In this document: piece by piece, positions 31,008-38,415 of the stretch
Layout of the letters: the number at the start of each line of letters is the position of its first letter
How positions within the stretch are numbered: the first letter of the stretch is position 1
NCBI GenBank assembly: GCA_021203205.1
Contig: JAJQBQ010000003.1
Coordinates: 1-40,160 of the forward strand
DNA length: 40,160 bases
Direction: 5' to 3'
DNA from: Lachnospiraceae bacterium
Lineage (GTDB): Bacteria; Bacillota; Clostridia; Lachnospirales; Lachnospiraceae
The notes under the pieces: model-generated
The model's input: only the letters and a program-made list of their open reading frames with translations
Database searches by the model: none
Told to the model about the DNA's origin: nothing
Program-made: the position numbers and the translations under genes

Positions 31008-33101
31008 ATGTCAAAAAAGAAAGACGAAAACAACATGCCTTTGCGCGAGGCGTTTGCCATATATCTGCGCGCCATCCGTCTGCTCGGCAAAAATAATCCG
31101 GTGACGTTCCCCATAACCCTCGCAGTTTGTGCCTGGGATGCCCTGACACCCTACGTGGGCATCTACCTCTCGGCGCTTATTTTAAATGAGCTGGCGGGCG
31201 ACCGGGACCGGGAAGTGCTTGTGAGAATCATACTTATTGCTCTGGTGTCGGCGGCGATCATCGCGCTGGTGGGTGCGTTGCTGCGCCGTTTCAAGCAGAT
31301 CCGCTGTGACAGCACCCGCTGGTACGAACAGAACTTTATTCTTGGGGACAAGTCTTTTTCTACTGATTTTGCCAACATTGAGGAGCAGGAAAACAGGGAT
31401 CTTTACAGCACCATTATGCAGAACCAGAACGGCGGCGGCTGGGGGCTTGAGCGCGTTTATGATACGGTGGAAAATTTGCTGCGCGCACTGTTTGGCCTGT
31501 TTGGCGGCATCGCCCTGACGGTGTCTCTTTTCACCACGCCGGTTCCGGCGGACGGAGGGGCGTACACTATGCTGAACCGTCCCTGGTTTCTGGTATTTTT
31601 CCTGGCCGTTCTGCTCCTGTTCTCAGGGATTTCCATGAAACTTTCCGGAGTGGCCTATCAGATGTTTGCGGCCCATGCGGGAGACCATAATCTGGGAAAC
31701 CGTCTGTTCGGCTTCTTTGGATTTCTGGGGGTCAACAAAACGGATGCGGCCGCAGACATTCGTATGTATCACACGGAGAAAATATCTTCAAAGTATATGA
31801 ACGACAAAACATCAATTTTTGGGTCACAGGGATATTTTGCAAAGCTGTCCTGGACAAAGGTAGGGCCGCTGAACGCGGCGGCCGGCGCGGTGCGCATGTC
31901 CATGACCGGCATCATCTACCTGTATGTATGTTTGAAGGCGCTGGGCGGAGCCTTCGGCATCGGCTCCGTCACGCAGTATGTGGCATCTGTGGCCAGCGTA
32001 TTTGGCAGTATTTCCAAGCTCATGGAATTGTTCGTCGCCATCCGGACCGAAGCGGCGTTCTTAAAGCTGGACTTCGAATTCCTCGACCTGCCGGACAAGA
32101 TGTATCAGGGAAGCCTCACGGTGGAAAAGCGCATGGACAGGGACTACGAGATCGAGTTCAAAGATGTGTCCTTCCGCTATCCCGGAAGCGAAGTATGGGC
32201 GCTGCGCCATGTGAATATGAAGTTTCGCATCGGCGAGCGGCTGGCTGTGGTAGGTCAAAACGGCAGCGGCAAGACCACTTTCATCAAGCTGCTCACCCGC
32301 CTGTACGACCCGACGGAGGGGGAGATCCTGCTAAACGGCATCAATATCAAAAAATACAACTACCGGGAGTACATGGCCATCTTCTCCGTGGTCTTTCAGG
32401 ATTTCACCCTCTTCCCGTTTAAACTGGGCCAGAATGTGGGCTGCGGCGTGAATTACGACCGCGAGCGGGCAAAGCAGTGTCTGGTGGACGCGGGATTTGG
32501 CGACCGGCTCGAGGAACTTGCGCAGGCGGCCTCAGGCGGTGGTCAGACAGACAATTTCAATAACAGTCATAGTGGCCACGATGACAGTCGTGCAGGCCGT
32601 CACAAGGACGATTTCGGCAATGGTCGTGGAAAAAGGCGCGGTGACAGTCATGGAGACGGTTCCGGCGACGATCGCGCAACAGACCACGTTGACGGCCATG
32701 CAGACGGAGCAGGCATCGGTCACGCAGACGGCCTTGACACGTATCTCTACAAGAATATCAGCCCGGATGGCATCGACATCTCCGGCGGCGAGGCGCAGAA
32801 AATTGCCATCGCCCGCACCATCATGAAGGACGCGCCCTTCATCGTGCTGGATGAACCGACCGCAGCTCTCGACCCGCTGGCTGAGGCCAGAGTTTATGAA
32901 AACTTTAACTCCATCATCAGCGACAAAACCGCCGTGTACATCAGCCACCGGCTGTCGTCCTGCCGCTTCTGCGATGAAATCGCGGTGTTTGATGAGGGGC
33001 GCGTGGTGCAGAAAGGGAGCCACGAGGAGCTGGTGAAGGATGAGAGCGGGAAGTACTATGAGCTGTGGACGGCGCAAGCGCAGTATTATCAGAGCGCGTA
33101 A
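31008..33101 (+). CDS. ABC-type exporter half-transporter (second of a pair) with insertion in the ATPase domain
   Basis: A 697-residue partner of the preceding gene. The membrane domain (about 1-350) includes PWFLVFFLAVLLLFSG. The ATPase domain has Walker A GQNGSGKTT, Q-loop VVFQDFTLF, signature ISGGEAQK, Walker B FIVLDEPTAALD and H-loop YISHRLSS. Between the Q-loop and signature, residues about 508-577 are a Gly/Asp/His/Ser-rich insert (blocks such as GHDDSR, DHVDGH, GHADG). Relatives pass directly from LEELAQ-type sequence to GLDTYLYKNI. The insert lies in the helical subdomain that couples to the membrane part. The ribosome site AAAGGA precedes the ATG. ATP-binding residues are intact, so activity is likely. 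Confidence 0.92.
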   Translation: MSKKKDENNMPLREAFAIYLRAIRLLGKNNPVTFPITLAVCAWDALTPYVGIYLSALILNELAGDRDREVLVRIILIALVSAAIIALVGALLRRFKQIRCDSTRWYEQNFILGDKSFSTDFANIEEQENRDLYSTIMQNQNGGGWGLERVYDTVENLLRALFGLFGGIALTVSLFTTPVPADGGAYTMLNRPWFLVFFLAVLLLFSGISMKLSGVAYQMFAAHAGDHNLGNRLFGFFGFLGVNKTDAAADIRMYHTEKISSKYMNDKTSIFGSQGYFAKLSWTKVGPLNAAAGAVRMSMTGIIYLYVCLKALGGAFGIGSVTQYVASVASVFGSISKLMELFVAIRTEAAFLKLDFEFLDLPDKMYQGSLTVEKRMDRDYEIEFKDVSFRYPGSEVWALRHVNMKFRIGERLAVVGQNGSGKTTFIKLLTRLYDPTEGEILLNGINIKKYNYREYMAIFSVVFQDFTLFPFKLGQNVGCGVNYDRERAKQCLVDAGFGDRLEELAQAASGGGQTDNFNNSHSGHDDSRAGRHKDDFGNGRGKRRGDSHGDGSGDDRATDHVDGHADGAGIGHADGLDTYLYKNISPDGIDISGGEAQKIAIARTIMKDAPFIVLDEPTAALDPLAEARVYENFNSIISDKTAVYISHRLSSCRFCDEIAVFDEGRVVQKGSHEELVKDESGKYYELWTAQAQYYQSA
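32530..32738 (+). repeat. Degenerate 18-bp in-frame repeat in the second ABC gene
   Basis: Short blocks (GACAGTCAT, GACGGCCATGCAGACGG, GGTCACGCAGACGG) recur in frame and encode Gly/His/Asp hexapeptide-like units. The array is more diverged than those in metH, GH43 and glgB. Confidence 0.6.
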
Positions 33102-33205
33102 ACGCAGAGGCTTTGTAGAGGCTTTGTAAATGTAAAAACATTTTGTTGGATACATATAGAGTTATTTCCGGAAACGGGATGATGCAAAAAATTTTTGAAT
33201 GATTC

Positions 33206-33233
33206 TTGACAGAGAAAAATAGCGTGTTATAAT
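33206..33233 (+). promoter_or_regulatory. Strong promoter of the candidate antitoxin RNA
   Basis: TTGACA (33206-33211), a 16-bp spacer and TATAAT (33228-33233), with an extended -10 TG. Transcription would start near 33240 and end at the terminator at 33285-33327. Confidence 0.85.
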
Positions 33234-33239
33234 GAATCA

Positions 33240-33327
33240 CAGTTTCGAGATCAAGCATGTTATCCGAAATGAAATGAGTGGAAAAAGAACCGCTTAAGAG
33301 CTTGCACCTCTTAAGCGGTTCTTTTCT
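33240..33327 (+). ncRNA. Candidate antisense antitoxin RNA (about 88 nt)
   Basis: Bounded by a consensus promoter and a perfect terminator, with no coding potential. It contains ATCAAGCATGTTAT (33250-33263), an exact copy of 33435-33448. That second site is the complement of the toxin start-codon region (ATAACATGCTTGAT on the toxin strand). It also contains TGAGTGGAA (33275-33283), repeated at 33474-33482 in the toxin 5' leader. The terminator arm overlaps the toxin RNA 3' end. The RNA could therefore pair with the toxin mRNA at three places, including its start codon. In Fst/par_pAD1, RNA II blocks toxin translation by the same arrangement. RNA existence is predicted, not shown. Confidence 0.75.
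33285..33327. terminator. Perfect bidirectional terminator shared by toxin and antisense RNA
   Basis: AAGAACCGCTTAAGAG (33285-33300) and its exact complement (33308-33323) form a 16-bp stem with a 7-nt loop. T-rich tracts follow in both directions (TTCTTTTCTT on +, TTCTTTTTCC on -). Confidence 0.92.
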
Positions 33328-33371
33328 TCCGTTTCAGGCGAGGTGGAAGGTACCTCAGGTCAGGAACTTAC

Positions 33372-33443
33372 CTATACATCTAACCATTTGCAGATAAGAT
33401 TCGCAATGATACCTGCCAATACAGATAAAATTAAATCAAGCAT
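33372..33443 (-). CDS. Candidate type I toxin, 23-residue hydrophobic peptide
   Basis: A 23-codon frame beginning MLDLILSVLAGIIANLI and ending CKWLDV. One hydrophobic helix is followed by a short charged tail, the usual make-up of membrane-acting type I toxins. AAAGGAG lies 11 bases upstream of the ATG. The start-codon region is exactly complementary to part of the convergent short RNA at 33240-33327, and the two transcripts share a terminator. The mRNA is predicted to run from about 33492 to 33285. I recall similar tiny hydrophobic peptides in Lachnospiraceae, but cannot name a family; assignment rests on architecture. It is too short for routine gene calling. Confidence 0.7.
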   Translation of the reverse strand: MLDLILSVLAGIIANLICKWLDV

Positions 33444-33498
33444 GTTATAAGCATCTCCTTTCCCCTGCTAAAGTGAGTGGAATTGCAGCAGGAAGCAC

Positions 33499-33507
33499 AT
33501 CATAGCA
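33499..33507 (-). promoter_or_regulatory. Promoter of the toxin mRNA
   Basis: On (-), TGCTATGAT is an extended -10 (TATGAT at 33504-33499). The -35 region is poor, so the toxin promoter looks weaker than the antisense promoter. Confidence 0.5.
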
Positions 33508-33673
33508 CATTTTTTGTCGACAGAATCTTATATATTTCTTAAAAAATCATGTTACACGCGATGCAACATGGTGCACGGCATATTGCAGTAGGAATATGTG
33601 ACATGACCACGTAACATTTAAAAACATGCATAAGAACGATATTTATACAAATTTGCGGTTTGCAAGAAATCAG

Positions 33674-33702
33674 TTGAAAAAAGAGTTTAAATGCTGTATG
33701 AT
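33674..33702 (+). promoter_or_regulatory. Promoter of the DUF815 gene
   Basis: TTGAAA (33674-33679), a 17-bp spacer and TATGAT (33697-33702). The region 33510-33879 is AT-rich, holds a CATGTT/AACATG inverted repeat near 33548-33570, and shows no convincing gene; a 63-codon frame at 33626-33817 spans this promoter and resembles nothing. Confidence 0.65.
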
Positions 33703-33879
33703 GTTCGAATCTTACAGGGTTCGACTCCTTTTCAGATGCCGGAGATCTATCGGTACTGATTCACGGAATGATTTATCATCAAATAATCGGATCATCGTGC
33801 GCCAGGACATTTCGTGAAAGATTCTCACGGAGCGGACACCTGTTTTATTAAGGAGCGCATGCTCCGGAGTGAGGATAAG

Positions 33880-35193
33880 ATGTACGAAGAAGTTTCAAAA
33901 TTAATTCTGTACCGTGATATGACCGGCGAAAGCATTCTCTCAAAGCTTTCGGATATTTTTCGCCGTTTCCGTCTGGGCCTTTCCGCGAAGGAAGAGCTGG
34001 AGGCGGATATTTTTACGCAGATTCATCGGCTGCTGGAGTTGGGCACGCAGTACGGCTTCGACCACAACCTCTGGCATAACTACCTTACCTATCTGCTGAT
34101 GACAGATGAGAACCCGTTTTCTCTGACCTGCGAGAAGGTGGGGGCCAGCGACGGCAGCGTGAATGAATTCGCGAAGAACGACTTTGGCGTGTTTTACCGG
34201 CTCTTTCATTATGATTTTTCAGAAATCGAGGCAGCGCTTGGCATCCGTTGCTTTTCAGCCATCTCGAACTATCGGGCTATCGCCAAGAAAGAGCGCATGT
34301 ACAATAAAAATGTCAGCGAGAAAGTGCAGGCTTTAAGTCTTCGCCTGGAGGAAGCGGCAGATGCAGACGCATTCTTTGATGCGGTCACGGACTTTTACCG
34401 GGCCTACGGCGTCGGAATGTTCGGCTTAAATAAAGCTTTTCGCATCGGCCGGTCGGCCGCCGGCCAGCTGGAATTCTACCCCATCAACAACATGGACAGC
34501 GTGGTTTTGGATGATCTCATTGGCTACGAGCTGCAGAAGAAAAAGCTCACCGACAATACGGAGGCTTTTGTATCGGGCAGACACGCGAACAACGTGCTCC
34601 TTTACGGCGACAGCGGTACCGGGAAATCCACCAGCATCAAGGCGATCGTGAATGAATATTATGACCGCGGCCTTCGCATGATCGAGATCTACAAGCATCA
34701 GTTTCAGGATTTGCAGGCTGTTATCGCTCACATAAAAAACCGCAACTATCGGTATATTATCTATATGGACGACCTCTCTTTCGAGGAGTTTGAGATCGAA
34801 TACAAGTACCTGAAAGCTGTCATCGAGGGCGGCGTGGAGACGAAGCCGGACAACGTGTTGATTTACGCGACCTCGAACCGCAGGCACATTGTAAAGGAAA
34901 CCTGGAACGACCGGGATGACATGAAACAGTCGGCGGGCCTGCACCATTCGGACACAATGGAGGAAAAACTCTCCCTGGTGAACCGTTTCGGCGTGAAGAT
35001 CGGCTACTCGAAGCCGGACAAGAAGGAATACCAGCAGATCGTGCTGGGCCTGGCGGAGCGCTACCCGGAGATTAAACTGACCGAGGAACAGATCCTTGCG
35101 GAGGCGAACAAGTGGGAACTCTCCCACGGCGGCATGACCGGGCGCAGCGCGAGGCAGCTGGCGGATTATCTGGCGGGGCAGAGCGTGGAGTGA
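33880..35193 (+). CDS. DUF815-family ATP-binding protein
   Basis: A P-loop ATPase of the DUF815 family (AAA-related). The Walker A is GDSGTGKST at about residues 243-251, after NNVLLYG. Walker B is [14 protein letters not shown], and the region [12 protein letters not shown] has the sensor-like Asn. C-terminal [17 protein letters not shown] and [14 protein letters not shown] complete the fold. The N-terminal 200 residues are helical and specific to the Gram-positive members. The start at ATG 33880 has GAGG 5 bases upstream; in-frame ATG 33859 and GTG 33814 are alternatives. The function of DUF815 is not established. The gene appears monocistronic. Confidence 0.88.
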   Translation: MYEEVSKLILYRDMTGESILSKLSDIFRRFRLGLSAKEELEADIFTQIHRLLELGTQYGFDHNLWHNYLTYLLMTDENPFSLTCEKVGASDGSVNEFAKNDFGVFYRLFHYDFSEIEAALGIRCFSAISNYRAIAKKERMYNKNVSEKVQALSLRLEEAADADAFFDAVTDFYRAYGVGMFGLNKAFRIGRSAAGQLEFYPINNMDSVVLDDLIGYELQKKKLTDNTEAFVSGRHANNVLLYGDSGTGKSTSIKAIVNEYYDRGLRMIEIYKHQFQDLQAVIAHIKNRNYRYIIYMDDLSFEEFEIEYKYLKAVIEGGVETKPDNVLIYATSNRRHIVKETWNDRDDMKQSAGLHHSDTMEEKLSLVNRFGVKIGYSKPDKKEYQQIVLGLAERYPEIKLTEEQILAEANKWELSHGGMTGRSARQLADYLAGQSVE

Positions 35194-35259
35194 CAGGTTG
35201 AAAAGTCATTTTGATGAGACGATTTTTTACGCAGGACTTTGTGCCGGAGCGCCCCGTCG

Positions 35260-35283
35260 CGAAGTTTAGCAAGGCTGAACTTC
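35260..35283. other. Hairpin downstream of the DUF815 gene
   Basis: GAAGTTTAGC pairs with GCTGAACTTC (one wobble, 3-4 nt loop), nested in CCGGA/TCCGG. No T-run follows. It may mark the end of the DUF815 transcript. No clear promoter for the next gene is seen in 35284-35482. Confidence 0.45.
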
Positions 35284-35482
35284 TGTGTTCCGGAATAAGG
35301 ATAAAAATGTCGCTTTAATGTCACACAACGGATACATAAAATTCAAAACAGAATGTTAGAATGGTCCGAAATCACAGGGGATGTTCCCCAGTGGAGTGGT
35401 AAAGAATTGTGGAAAAATATCCCAGGCGGGTGTGAGAGAAGCTATATTCACGGAACGTCGGACAGGAGTACAGAATTTTAAT

Positions 35483-36811
35483 ATGAAGAAGATAACGGAT
35501 ATAATAAGAAACTATTTAAAAAATGTATCTACAGCAGGAGAATATGGCAGAACTGTCATATTTTGCCTGGCAGCCATACTGGTTTTGGCTGTATGTATTT
35601 TCTATATGGAAAAAAGAGATTCCGGCTGGGAAATTTCTCTGACGGCGGCAATGACGGAGGAAGATACATATCCGACGGCAGTTGTGGAAGGAAATTCTTC
35701 GGGAAGCAGCACATCCGGAGGCGGCCAGTCTGCAAATGACGGAGCTGATTCGGAGGAAGATGGAGAGGATTTGGATGTGACCGGAGGTTCCGCAAATTCG
35801 GGCGGAGAAAGCGGCGAAGATTCTGAAATCTCAGACGAAGAGAATACCGGAAATTCTGAGGGTGCGGGTGAGGCTGCAGGAAATTCCGGCGGAGCGGACA
35901 GTGATGATACCAAAAATTCCGGTGAGACGGATGGCGAGGCACTCACCGGCGAGGATGCGCTTACCTTTGACGTGACAATAAAAACGGCGGAGGAGATTTC
36001 CGATTCTGTGCCGCGCATCACTTTCATTAACGAGGACTATGAGGCACCGGCGGACGCGGAGCTTCCGTATTATATTAAGGTGAATACCGCCTTAAACTGT
36101 GTGACGGTTTACGGGCTGGATGAAAATGGCGAATATTCTGTCCCGGTGCGCGCCATGGCGTGTTCCACAGCAAAAGAAGGAAAAACCACGCCGACCGGCA
36201 CCTTTGCCATCAGTAACCGGGCCGCCTGGATGCTGATGGTGGACGGCACTTATGCGCAGTATGCCACACGCTTCAACGGGAAGATCCTTTTCCACGCGGT
36301 GCCGTGCAATTCCCAGAACAAGGATGATCTGGAAACGGAGGAATTTAACAAGCTGGGCGAGGTAGCATCTTTAGGGTGTGTGCGCCTCTGCGTGGCAGAC
36401 GCAAAGTGGATCTATGAAAACTGTCCGGAGGGAACCGGCGTGGAGGTCTATGAGGATGAGACATCCCCCGGGCCGATGGGAAAGCCGGTGATGATCACCA
36501 TCCCGGAAGATTCCGAATATGCCGGCTGGGATCCCACCGACCCGGACGAGGAAAACCCCTGGAACAGCGTGCGCCCGTCGATTCAGACCTCCGGCTCCCT
36601 GAAAGCAGCTGCGGGTACGACAGTGACGGAAGAGATGCTTTTCGATGGCGTTACGGCGACCGACACCTGCGGGAACGACATCACGGAATACGTTGGGATT
36701 ACAGGTATTCATTATATAAGTGCAAGCTACGACATGTGGCAGGTGCAGTACTATGTGGTTGATTCGCTGGGCAGGGAGACTTATATGTACCGGATGATTA
36801 TGCTGGAGTAG
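35483..36811 (+). CDS. Membrane-anchored L,D-transpeptidase (YkuD) with acidic linker and Ig-like tail
   Basis: A cell-wall enzyme predicted to make or exchange 3-3 peptide cross-links. It has 442 residues from the ATG at 35483. A single N-terminal anchor (TVIFCLAAILVLAVCIFYM, about 24-42) is followed by an acidic Gly/Ser/Asp/Glu-rich linker (about 65-160) with repeated NSGG- and GNS-type blocks. The YkuD domain (about 190-330) has KTTPTGTFAIS, ILFHAVPC (catalytic His) and SLGCVRL with catalytic C299. A C-terminal Ig-like region (VTEEMLFDGVTATDTCGNDI) may bind wall. The ribosome site is weak (AGGAG 15 bases upstream), so an upstream start (to 35381) cannot be excluded. Confidence 0.9.
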   Translation: MKKITDIIRNYLKNVSTAGEYGRTVIFCLAAILVLAVCIFYMEKRDSGWEISLTAAMTEEDTYPTAVVEGNSSGSSTSGGGQSANDGADSEEDGEDLDVTGGSANSGGESGEDSEISDEENTGNSEGAGEAAGNSGGADSDDTKNSGETDGEALTGEDALTFDVTIKTAEEISDSVPRITFINEDYEAPADAELPYYIKVNTALNCVTVYGLDENGEYSVPVRAMACSTAKEGKTTPTGTFAISNRAAWMLMVDGTYAQYATRFNGKILFHAVPCNSQNKDDLETEEFNKLGEVASLGCVRLCVADAKWIYENCPEGTGVEVYEDETSPGPMGKPVMITIPEDSEYAGWDPTDPDEENPWNSVRPSIQTSGSLKAAAGTTVTEEMLFDGVTATDTCGNDITEYVGITGIHYISASYDMWQVQYYVVDSLGRETYMYRMIMLE

Positions 36812-36861
36812 GGGAGGTTATTACTATTCAAAGATTTTTCCAACTTTTATGAAAAAGTCGG

Positions 36862-36890
36862 TTGACAATTTTCGCGTGATATGATAATAT
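36862..36890 (+). promoter_or_regulatory. Promoter of tRNA-Trp
   Basis: TTGACA (36862-36867), a 17-bp spacer and TAATAT (36885-36890) with an extended -10 TG. It lies about 30 bases before the tRNA. Confidence 0.75.
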
Positions 36891-36918
36891 CCACGCTGTT
36901 GTCGCAAACAGCACACAC

Positions 36919-36991
36919 AGGGGTATAGTTCAGTTGGTAGAACATCGGTCTCCAAAACCGCAGGTCGTGGGTTCAAGTCCTACTGCCCCTG
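36919..36991 (+). tRNA. tRNA-Trp (CCA anticodon)
   Basis: A 73-nt cloverleaf. The acceptor AGGGGTA pairs with TGCCCCT, the D arm is GTTC/GAAC, the anticodon loop is CTCCAAA with CCA at 36952-36954, and the T arm is GTGGG-TTCAAGT-CCTAC. The discriminator is G and the 3' CCA is not encoded. The first base pair of the anticodon stem (27-43) reads T-C, a mismatch; the rest is standard. Confidence 0.97.
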
Positions 36992-36997
36992 GCACAA

Positions 36998-37028
36998 AAA
37001 GCAGCCTTGCAGATTGGCTGCTTTTTTT
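36998..37028. terminator. Terminator after tRNA-Trp, probably bidirectional
   Basis: AAAGCAGCC pairs with GGCTGCTTT around a short loop with T7 after it. On (-) the stem is followed by TTTTTGTG, so it can also stop dprA transcription. Confidence 0.88.
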
Positions 37029-37078
37029 ATGCGCGCGGGCTGCGCAGGGAAATATTTCGGTTTACGCCGGAATGCCTG
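37027..37078 (+). repeat. Second copy of the post-terminator element
   Basis: GCGGGCTGCGCAGGGAAATATT followed by GTTTACG resembles CGGGTTGCGTAGGGAAATTTT..GTTTGCG at 7572-7606. Both copies begin directly after a terminator T-run. Confidence 0.45.
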
Positions 37079-37094
37079 TTGCTGTTACGAGCAG

Positions 37095-38375
37095 TTAAAA
37101 TACTCTGTGGTATCCGTCCGGCCCCTCTGCTGTGAGGTTTCTTGAGAGCAGCTCAAACAGTCCGATCATGACCTCCTGAGGGGAGAGACCGGTTTCCTCA
37201 ACGAGTGCGGCAGTCGGTTTTCCCATGACATCAAGGTGTTCTAGAACCGTCCAGGCCTCCGGGCGGGAGAAAGATTTTTTCAGCTGTTCGTCCAGCGGAT
37301 TTTGACTGGAATCTTCAGAATTCGCAGGATTGGTATGTCCCGGAATTTCGCCCTTATTTTGTTTCGCGTTTACAGCAGTGTCTATGGCGTTATTGTTTTT
37401 CGGTTTCCTGCCGGAAGAACCACTACCCCCGGACTTTGCATCATCTGTTCCCTTAAGACGATTTTCCTTTAATATCCGGATCCGTTCTCTGGCCTTTTCG
37501 CCGACTTCACCGGTAAATTCTGCCAGAATATCGTCCGTGTCCGTCAGAAGCATGGCACCCTGGCGGATGAGCCGGTTGCAGCCTTTGGAGCAGGGATCGG
37601 TGACCCGCCCGGGCAGAGCGAATACATCTTTCCCCTGTTCCAGGGCAAAGTCCACCGTAATCAGGGCGCCGCTCTTTTCCTTCGCTTCCATGACGATCAC
37701 CTTGTCGGCCAGCCCGCTGATGAGCCGGTTGCGGTGCGGGAACTGCCAGCCTACCGGCTGCGTGCCGGGCGGATACTCGGAAATGATGCCGCCGTGTGCT
37801 GCGCATTCTTCGAACAGTTCCAGGTTCTCCGGCGGATAACAGACGTCAATCCCGCATCCCAGGATGCCGAAGGTTTTTCCGCCTCCGGCGAGAGTGCCGA
37901 TATGGCAGCTCGAATCTATTCCGCGCGCGAGACCGCTGACCGTCTGGATCCCGTGCCCGGCAAGGCTCTTTGCGAGACGTTCCGTCATCTGTCTGCCGTA
38001 GCCGGTACAGGCTCTGGCACCGACAATTGCGGCAGTCGGCAGGCGGTCGTCCGGCAGCTCACCGCGCACATACAGGCCATAGGGATGATCATACAATTGC
38101 CGCAGACGTTCCGGATAATCCGCATCGGAAAGGCAGACAAAGCGGATACCGCGGCGGGAAAGTGCGGCCAGTTCTTCACCCTCCCTGTGTTTTTTCTTTG
38201 CTTCGGTGATCCTTTCAATCTCTGCGTCCGACAGGTCGGTTCTTTTTCTTATGGTTTCCGCAGAAGCTTCGTAGAGTGCCTGCGGTGTGTGGAATATTTT
38301 CATCAGTTTTGCGATTTTTGCCTGCCACATCTCAGGAATATTACATAGCCAGTACCAATACTCTTTTTCGGTCAT
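37095..38375 (-). CDS. dprA: DNA-processing protein DprA (Smf)
   Basis: Binds incoming single-stranded DNA and loads RecA during transformation. The N-terminal helix-hairpin region (about 1-70) precedes the Rossmann-like core: IRFVCLSDADYPERL, VGARACTGYGRQ, TVSGLARGIDSSCH, FGILGCGIDVCYPPEN, PHRNRLISGLADKVIVMEA, SGALITVDFALEQGKDVFALPG. The C-terminal winged-helix domain (WTVLEHLDVMGKPTAALVEET) is present. The two are joined by a low-complexity linker of about 55 residues (about 306-362), longer than usual. The ATG at 38375 has GGGGGGA upstream. It follows yifB by about 40 bp in the same direction, forming a probable two-gene unit. Confidence 0.95.
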   Translation of the reverse strand: MTEKEYWYWLCNIPEMWQAKIAKLMKIFHTPQALYEASAETIRKRTDLSDAEIERITEAKKKHREGEELAALSRRGIRFVCLSDADYPERLRQLYDHPYGLYVRGELPDDRLPTAAIVGARACTGYGRQMTERLAKSLAGHGIQTVSGLARGIDSSCHIGTLAGGGKTFGILGCGIDVCYPPENLELFEECAAHGGIISEYPPGTQPVGWQFPHRNRLISGLADKVIVMEAKEKSGALITVDFALEQGKDVFALPGRVTDPCSKGCNRLIRQGAMLLTDTDDILAEFTGEVGEKARERIRILKENRLKGTDDAKSGGSGSSGRKPKNNNAIDTAVNAKQNKGEIPGHTNPANSEDSSQNPLDEQLKKSFSRPEAWTVLEHLDVMGKPTAALVEETGLSPQEVMIGLFELLSRNLTAEGPDGYHRVF

Positions 38376-38415
38376 CTGATCCCCCCAGACTGTCTGAAAA
38401 CTCGTTTCCCTGATT

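Noticed and set aside
33626-33817. 63-codon frame before the DUF815 gene
   Set aside because: A good promoter lies inside it, and the frame has no recognisable ribosome site or family.
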